Part shown: piece by piece, positions 58,001-64,000 of the stretch | Layout: every line of letters begins with the position of its first letter | How positions within the stretch are numbered: the stretch's first letter is position 1 | Assembly: GCA_034509755.1 (NCBI GenBank) | Contig: CM067546.1 | Location: 33,626,383 to 33,690,382 of the forward strand | DNA: 64,000 nt | Direction: 5' to 3' | From: Anisodus tanguticus | Taxonomy: Eukaryota > Streptophyta > Magnoliopsida > Solanales > Solanaceae | The notes under the pieces: generated by a model | What the model was told of the DNA's origin: nothing | The model's database searches: none | Seen by the model: only the letters and a program-made list of their open reading frames with translations | Made by a program: the position numbers and the translations under genes

Positions 58001-58943
58001 TTCGATGATTTTCTTTGTAATTTTTGAACTGATTTCTTGACTATTTTTGGAACCATTTCAGACTTTAAAACAGACCCCTTTTTTTCCCTTTCGATTCCGC
58101 GATTCGGACTTCGGACCCCCCTAAAAATGAAGAACAAGGGGGTTTTATAGATGGATTCCCCCTCCCCCCAAAACCGAGTTTTCGAATTTCAAAACTAACG
58201 GGCAAAAGGTGAATGATTTGGGGCGGAATTTAGGGGAGTATGAGTTGCGGATTTTTGGGGAATAGGGTATGGGTGGTGTCGGGTGGTGTCAGAGGTGTGA
58301 TGGGGGTTGGTGGTGGTAGTGAGGTAGTTGTGTCGGCGGGTTTTGGGGGAGGTGATGGGGAGCGGCGATTTGGGGGATAGGGTTTGGTTTGGTTGGGTTT
58401 TGTTTTGTTTTTTTAGATTATGGGTTAGTTTTTGTGTTAGGGAATAAAAGGGGAAATGGGTTGGGTGGTCGGTTGGTGGACGATTGGGCCGGGTGAGGTG
58501 CTTGGCCTATTGGGCCTCTTTTGGTGTGGGCGAAATGGGCTAGTTTTTGTGGGTTGATATTGTTTTGGGTGAGGAGAAATAAAAATGGGGAGTTGGTTAA
58601 AAATAAAAGAGGTTTATTATTTTTTTAAAAATGCTTTGAAGAAATGTAAATTATTTAAAATAAAATAACGATGTGATAATAATAAAAATATAATATTTGT
58701 GAAATGCTTAATGCTTAATCTAAATAAAAAATGTGATGTCAGTTTGCGAAAAATAAAATAACATAGAATATTATGATAAAACTATGATTATGATATTAAA
58801 AGGCAAATGAAAGTAGAAATGCGAATAATAATAATAATGATAATAAATAATTATATTTGAGAATAGACGACGCTATTAAATGCCTTATTTATTTATATAT
58901 ATGTATTAAAATTGTTTTGAGGGGACAAAATTGGGTGTCAACA
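55007..58943. mobile_element. Nested 3.9-kb solo LTR (Tekay/Del-like), TSD ATGGT
   Basis: It starts TGTAGCACCCG at 55007 and ends GGTGTCAACA at 58943, with ATGGT at 55002-55006 and 58944-58948. It is homologous to 1-5104 in the same orientation. There is no internal protein domain and no internal direct repeat of its ends, so it fits a solo LTR formed by LTR-LTR recombination. The G-rich part lies at about 58200-58580. Family naming is from memory of its TGTTGACACCC start on the minus strand. Confidence 0.82.
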
Positions 58944-59267
58944 ATGGTGTTATGAATCCACGACACCAACCGAGAGTTTATAGTCCATCAGTCTTCTAAG
59001 TTCGGTGATTCTTCATTCGGCTTCTTGATCGTACCATCAACGAAGTCGAATTTATTCATTGCACATGGATCAAACTCATTCTTCGTAATTCTCTCCCTTC
59101 AACTGGACTTGTGTTACCACAATTCTGGAATTATCGTTTGACATAATGTCATACGGGAGATTATTTTTCTTTGAATTTTGTTTTCTTCACCGGCTATTCC
59201 TTTGTTTTTATAACCGGTTTCTCCATTGCCCGACATTATTTAGAATTTTTGTGTTCTTTCAACGCCG
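58944..59267 (-). pseudogene. Gag N-terminal remainder of element 7
   Basis: This is the continuation of the interrupted gag and its leader, from the second ATGGT copy to the PBS. Reading on the minus strand gives scattered gag-like pieces with stops. Confidence 0.6.
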
Positions 59268-59278
59268 TTCTGATATCA
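59268..59278 (-). other. Primer-binding site of copia element 7
   Basis: TTCTGATATCA is the complement of TGATATCAGAA, next to the 5' LTR. It is a mutated initiator tRNA-Met-type site, as in element 2. Confidence 0.82.
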
Positions 59279-59489
59279 TGTTAAATTTGAGAGACTATGG
59301 AAATTTAGAGAGAAAAAAAATATTGGGAGAATTCTTTCTTGGTTTCATTCATCATGATGACCTCTAACAAGGAAACCATATTCTAATAAATTACTATAAT
59401 TACAATTTACCAAATATACTTAGACTAAAATTTTATCATAAAATTAATAGAGTTAAACTAGGAAATAGATGTCGATGTCGGTCTCAATA
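59279..59489 (-). repeat. 5' LTR of copia element 7
   Basis: It is homologous to 50680-50923 from TGTTAAATTTGAGAGA to GGTCTCAATA, minus about 33 bp after GACCTCT. TSD CGAAG follows. Confidence 0.9.
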
Positions 59490-59873
59490 CGAAGTGAAGA
59501 ATACGAATTCCTAAGGACAAGAGGGATTGGCCAATGATGCTTTTCGAATGTTTGTGAATTTCTTTGAAAGATCTGAATTTTTCACTTTAGTAGAAATTGC
59601 TTAGTAGCAGTCATTGAATTTAATTTTGAGCATCGTTCTTTAAAAAAAGAAGACTTCTTTGAGCCTTTTTTTACGGCTTAGATTGAAGAGGAGATAATGT
59701 TATTGGTAGTGGCTATCACAAACAACTATAATTGCCAACTTATTGATGATGGTTTGCCGTGTCATGTAAATGTACTCCCTTTGGTGTTAACATGCTAAGA
59801 TACATATTTCCTTGGCAATTTGATTTACAATGAAAAGTTGCAATTTTGTTGATTATTTTCCTTATGCAGATTG
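59490..59873. other. Spacer between copia elements 7 and 8
   Basis: It continues the sequence that was split by element 7 (junction at CGAAG). No coding region is recognised. Confidence 0.5.
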
Positions 59874-61038
59874 TGTTGGAAATTAGCCTTTGGCGGGAGT
59901 TGCGACCGACTAACTTTAACGGCTTAAACACTAGTGTTACGTATGTTGGAGAATCCGGTTCTTCACACATGCATGATCTACTAAGTACGTAGATAACCGT
60001 AGGGCCAAGAATCGTCAAATTTCATTGAGAAATGAAAGAGATATTGGTTCACGAAGTGAGGTGTTTGAAGCATGAAAAGTGTGGTATTGTGTTCAATTCT
60101 CCCTCATCGGTAGAGGAAGAAAGAATTGTTGTGTATATAAGACTCGAAAGTGGTTTGGGGTTTGGGACCCCAAGGGGTATCCCATGTGTTTAAAGGAGGG
60201 AAGACCTAGATGTGCTTCGGTTCGAGGAAAGACCACACGCGCGCCGCCGCCCGTCCGGTCCGGGTTCACGGGCTGTGGGCTATTATCTTTTTGGACCAGA
60301 AAACTTTGCCAGAAGTACAGTTTGATCCCAGAAGTTTCAGATGTATAGTTTGGACCGAATTCTTTCGGATGTACAGTTTGGTCCCCGAAGTTTCAAGATG
60401 TACGTTTGGTCCCCGAAGTTTTCGTAAAGTCGAATTTCGACGGTCCCGAACGAGAAACGTCCAAAGCACTCAATTCAGCCATTTATTTTGGCCTGAATTA
60501 CACCTCCTATAATGGCCAATCCGTTGGCAATTTTCTCCATTTATTTGGTGGCTTTACTACATCCATAATGGTCATTATTTGGCCAATAATGGTTGTTATG
60601 GAGGCAGTCAAACAGTCCCTCTTCCTCCTATATAAACACCCCTTACACCATTGTTGAGGCACACTTGATATACACGAAAAATACACAAAGCAGAAGCGTT
60701 TCTTCCTAATCTTCCAAGCATCATTTCGTTATTCAATATTCTTCCCGTAGCTCTTGAGTTTCCTTTGCTCAATAGTTCCATTCTTCGTTTTATCTTGGGA
60801 GACGAATTGTCCGGGACGTATAAAGGATACATACGGGGCAATATTGTCTTAAGGATAGAGTGCCACACTCGACTCAAAGCAAAAACAAGTTTCCGATTTT
60901 TCGTGTTCAACAAAATAGTAATTTCAGTTTTGTTGTTATATTGGTATTTTCAGTTTTATAGTTGAATTGTAATTTCAATTCTTACATAAGCAAGATTACT
61001 TGTAATTTTCGTTTCTGCAAATCCCTCGTAATCCAACA
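59874..61038 (+). repeat. 5' LTR of element 8 (left edge provisional)
   Basis: TGTTGGA (59874-59880) and TCCAACA (61032-61038) would form inverted ends of a 1165-bp LTR. A TATA box (CCTATATAAACACC, about 60628-60641) is well placed. Other TGTTGGA or TGTG starts exist (59954, 60089), and there is no second LTR to test them. The usual copia PBS is not seen after 61038. Confidence 0.5.
60628..60641 (+). promoter_or_regulatory. TATA box of the element 8 LTR
   Basis: CCTATATAAACACC lies about 400 bp before the LTR end. It is followed by a leader without an ATG-rich frame, as expected for the U3-R boundary. Confidence 0.6.
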
Positions 61039-61088
61039 ACTTAAGACAATAGTTTGCTTACGGTGAATCGCAATAACATGGTGGAAAT

Positions 61089-62087
61089 ATGACCGATGCC
61101 GCCGCCGCATTCTTTGCCTCTCGAGGCAACGTTGTCGCCTCCCCGCCCCGCCATCGCTGCGGCATCGGCCAAGGCGTAACACCGCCGCTTCGCCATTGCT
61201 GGCTGCTGCCATCGTTCAAGGCAAGTAACACCGCCGCCTTTCCCGGCCGGAGCTCCACCCTCTTCTTCACACCATCATGATCGCCTAAAAAATTCATGGG
61301 ATCGAATTCAAAAGATGGCGCAAAAGATGTTGTTTTACTTAACAAGATTATGGGCATGGCCCGGTTCCTTACGAAAGATCCTCCACAAGTCTGGAGATGA
61401 AATGGACTCTTCACCTAATGAAACGGGTGAAGGGGGCCTTGGTATCCATGTCATTAATGGCATGAAGATGGTTCGTGACGCATGGAATCATAGCGATTTC
61501 ATGTGCAAGAACTATGTCTCGAATCGCTTGCGAGACCCTCTCTACACGGTCTATTGCACCGTTGGCACCGCCAAAGAGCGTGGGAAAAGCGCAAAAGAAG
61601 TACAACGCACAAGATGCGGGTACTAAGAAGTTCATCATTGGAAAATTTCTAAAATTCCAAATGGTGGACAAGAAGATGATGATGTCCCAAGTCCAGAATT
61701 CCAAATGATTTTACATCACCTGGATTTGGAAGGACCGAAACCAAACGAGCAGCTTTTTGGTTGCATCGTCGATTGAAAAGTTACCTCCTTCATGGAATGA
61801 GTTTATGAGTTACTTGAAACTCAAGACAAAGGAGATGACCTTTGAAGAGCTTGTTATCAAACTGCAAATCCAGGAAGATAATAAGAAGACCTTGCCAAAG
61901 GGTAGACAACATGCTGAGGCAAAGGCAAATCGGGGCCGAGGCCAAAGGGAAAACAAGCAACAAGCGGAAGTTCCACAAAGACGGCAAAGCCCCCGCAACG
62001 GAGACGTTCAGAGGTAACTGTCATCACTATGGGAAACCTGGTCATAGGATCAAGGAATGCCGCAAGCTCAAGACTGAGCAACATTAG
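61089..62087 (+). pseudogene. Broken copia gag with altered zinc knuckle (element 8)
   Basis: Start MTDAAAAFFASRGNVVASPP is followed by a frame change. It continues DAWNHSDFMCKNYVSNRLRD, KKYNAQDAGTKKFIIGKFLK, SSIEKLPPSWNEFMSYLKLK and TKEMTFEELVIKLQIQEDNK in three frames. The zinc knuckle reads CHHYGKPGHRIKEC (about 62023-62064) with Tyr at the second Cys position (C-x2-C-x4-H-x4-C pattern). A stop follows TEQH at 62085. Confidence 0.82.
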
Positions 62088-62147
62088 AAAGCCAAGTCGA
62101 AAGGCAAGGCTCAAGCTAACGTCGTCAAGGACACGCTCCTGGATGAC

Positions 62148-62663
62148 ATGATTGAGGATCTCTCGGCCGTGGTGCTAGAAGCCAACTTGGTTGAGAATCC
62201 GATGCAGTGGTGGGTGGACACAGGTGCAATAAGACACATCTGTTCCAACAAAGATGCCTTCTCCACGTACACTCCGGTCTCCGACAAGAAGCTGTTCATG
62301 GGCAACAACGCTTTCTTGGACGTACTAGGGGTTGGAAAGGTGGTCCTGAAGATGACTTCCGGCAAGGAACTCACTCTGAAGGAAGTGATGCACGTCCCAG
62401 AGATTAGAAGAAATCTAGTTTCTGGACCTTTATTGGTTAATGCTGGTTTTAGGCTAGTGTTTGAGTCAAATAAGTTTGTACTCACTAAAAATGACACATT
62501 TGTGGGGAGGGGCTTCGTCTGTGAAGGCCTCTTCAAAGTGAATGCCATGTCTGTATTGCGTCAAGGAAATAAAGTTGAGTCTTCTTCTTATTTGCTTGAG
62601 TCTTCTAATTTATGGCATCATAGATTAGGACACGTAAACTACAAGTCTATTCAAAGGTGGTAA
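62148..62663 (+). pseudogene. Copia protease and pre-integrase (element 8)
   Basis: WWVDTGAIRHICSNKDAFST carries an intact DTG. It is followed by LTLKEVMHVPEIRRNLVSGP, VLTKNDTFVGRGFVCEGLFK and the pre-integrase LWHHRLGHVNYKSIQR, then a stop (TAA at 62661-62663). The frame is open for about 170 codons, so this is the best preserved part of the element. Confidence 0.85.
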
Positions 62664-63480
62664 AGATGGAGTTGTTGCCTTCTATCGACATAAACCCTCA
62701 ACATAAGTGTGAGGTGTGCGTAGAGGCAAAACTCACCAAGCTTCCTTTTCGATCCGTCGAAAGGAATACCGCTCCTCTAGAACTTATTCACACGGATATA
62801 TGTGATTTGAAGTTTGCACAAACTAGAGGGGGAACAAGTACTTTGTGACATTTATAGATGATAGCACAAGGTATTGTTACCTTTACTTGTTGAAAAGTAA
62901 GGATGAAGCCTTTGAAGCGTTCCGACGTTACAAAGCGAAGTTGAGAATCAACTTAGCCTACGGATTAAATCCATTCGTAGCGATAGAGGGAGAATATGTA
63001 GCGCCTTTTGAGGAATACGTGCCCAAGAAGGCATTATTCATCAAACGACGGCTCCATACTCACCTCAATCAAACGGTGTGGCGGAACGTAAGAACCACAC
63101 ATTAAAGGAAATGATGAATGCCTTGCTTATCAATTCGGGACTTCCCCAAAACATGTGGGGAGAAGCCGTCCTTACCGCTAATACGAGTCTTAACAGAGTC
63201 TCACATAAGGGTAAGGACAAAACTCCATATGAATCATGGAAAGGAAAGAAACCCACCTACAAGTATTTTAAGGTGTGGGGTTGTCTGGCAAAGGTTGAAG
63301 TACCTAAGCCAAAGCAGGTCAAGATTGGGCCTAAGACTGTAGGTTGCATATTCATCGGATATGCAAATAACAGTAGTGCTTATCGCTTCTTAGTGCATAA
63401 GTCAGATATTCCAGATATCCACCAGGGTACAATAATGGAATCAAGGAATGCTCTATTCTTTGAAAGTACCTTTCCTAGAA
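62657..63480 (+). pseudogene. Broken copia integrase (element 8)
   Basis: CEVCVEAKLTKLPFRSVERN and LELIHTDICDLKF are in the 62657-62848 frame. MTFIDDSTRYCYLYLLKSKD and the EAFEAFRRYKAK segment are in the 62845-63105 frame, which shifts before GEYVAPFEEY. From about 63030 a new frame reads SNGVAERKNHTLKEMMNALL and KVWGCLAKVEVPKPK, FIGYANNSSAYRF. Two frameshifts separate the core acidic residues. Confidence 0.82.
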
Positions 63481-64000
63481 AGGAGAAAGACATAACCTCT
63501 CGCAAACGAAGTTATGCACAAAGCTCTCAAGAACCGGGAGTCCTTGACTGCACGGATCTAAATGGTTCAGATCTAGCGAATCTCGAGGTGGCTGAACATC
63601 CGGAATCTAGTGTTTCTGATTCTCGAAACTTTGAGACTCCAGAGATGGATCTAAGGCGAAGTAAAAGGGCCAGGAAGGATACATCCTTCGGTCCTGACTT
63701 TGTAGCTTATATGGTTAATAATGAACCAAGGACAATTGCTCAGGCGTTGTCAACTCCAGAAGCACCGCTCTGGAAAGAAGCTATTGAGAGTGAAATAAGC
63801 TCCATTCTGCATAACCATACTTGGGAGTTGGTTGATCTTCCTCCGGAAATAAACCGTTGGGTTGTAAATGGATACTCAAACGGAAATACAAGGCGAGATG
63901 GGTCTATAGACAAGTACAAGGCCAGGTTGGTAGTCAAGGGCTATCGACGTACGAAGGCTTTGACTACTTTGACACATACTCTCCAGATCCCGGATGACAT
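63481..64000 (+). pseudogene. Linker and start of copia RT (element 8), cut by window end
   Basis: The open frame that began at about 63030 continues through ETPEMDLRRSKRARKDTSFG and AQALSTPEAPLWKEAIESEI, HNHTWELVDLPP. A frameshift occurs at about 63850-63890; then DGSIDKYKARLVVKGY in a new frame. The window ends there, before the RT catalytic motif. Confidence 0.78.

Larger units (their letters stand above)
50680..59489 (-). mobile_element. Ty1/copia element 7 with nested solo LTR and perfect TSD
   Basis: A minus-strand copia is bounded by LTRs at 50680-50923 (3') and 59279-59489 (5') and by CGAAG at 50675-50679 and 59490-59494. Removing the nested 55007-58943 LTR and one ATGGT copy leaves about 4.87 kb. 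RNase H, RT, linker, integrase, protease and gag follow in order from left to right. PPT at 50924-50936 and PBS at 59268-59278 are present. Many stops and frameshifts occur. The LTR ends are TA..CA in element orientation. The left LTR carries about 33 bp that the right LTR lacks. Confidence 0.92.
59874..64000 (+). mobile_element. Ty1/copia element 8 with long 5' LTR, runs off the window
   Basis: A plus-strand copia has a long LTR (59874-61038 by my best estimate), gag (61089-62087), protease (about 62148-62600), integrase (62590-63480), linker and the start of RT (to 64000). Gag, zinc knuckle and protease style (WWVDTGA) differ from elements 1-6, suggesting a Tork-type lineage (family naming from memory). 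Stops and frameshifts occur throughout. The 3' part lies outside the window. Confidence 0.82.

Noticed and set aside
60079..60512. Overlapping frames in the element 8 LTR as a host gene
   Set aside because: No domain, and the region carries LTR promoter features; the frames come from repeated CCCGAAGTTTC-type motifs.
62111..62548. 145-codon antisense frame over the element 8 protease
   Set aside because: It is the mirror of the well-supported copia protease frame on the plus strand and has no motif of its own.

Overview
This window looks like nuclear DNA of a eudicot plant. It is AT-rich, has no bacterial-style operons, contains a spliced plant-type tetraspanin gene, and is packed with decayed Ty1/copia retrotransposons, large LTRs and tRNA-derived SINEs. 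An Au-type SINE and LTR sequences of the type that begin TGTTGACACCC are compatible with Solanaceae, but I cannot fix the species from sequence alone.

Layout: 1-5104 is a large non-coding LTR-type repeat cut by the window edge. It abuts a minus-strand copia remnant (5105-9101). A second minus-strand copia is full length (10984-15221). Two plus-strand copias of a related family follow (15671-20363, with a rearranged 5' LTR, and 22088-27304, with TSD CATAC). An Au-type SINE (21410-21589) and an orphan coding-like segment flanked by 13-bp direct repeats (21679-21916) lie between them. A minus-strand copia (29364-34551, TSD TTCGA) split a tRNA-like SINE exactly in its B box. A quiet region (34632-39235) contains a small array of palindromes. 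Next come a truncated plus-strand copia (39236-41019), a frameshifted Myb/SANT-like exon (41357-41730), a probable solo LTR (41880-42802, TSD ATATT) and two more SINEs (43064-43207 and 45196-45455), each with a clear TSD.

The only apparently intact host gene is a two-exon tetraspanin on the minus strand (46484-48541). It encodes 272 aa and strongly resembles TET1/TORNADO2. A perfect 62-bp tandem duplication lies 110-235 bp upstream of its start codon, and its intron holds a MITE-like element.

Right of it, a minus-strand copia (50680-59489, TSD CGAAG) carries a nested 3.9-kb solo LTR (55007-58943, TSD ATGGT). The window ends inside a plus-strand copia with a long 5' LTR (59874-64000).

All copia coding regions are broken by stops, frameshifts or deletions, so none looks autonomous. 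Points that stand out are a pair of gag-less copias, non-canonical TA..CA LTR ends in two families, repeated loss of the same reverse transcriptase block, an inverted LTR half that makes a foldback, and the promoter duplication at the tetraspanin gene. I found no convincing evidence for an undescribed functional system: the window is mainly a record of nested retrotransposition around one developmental gene.
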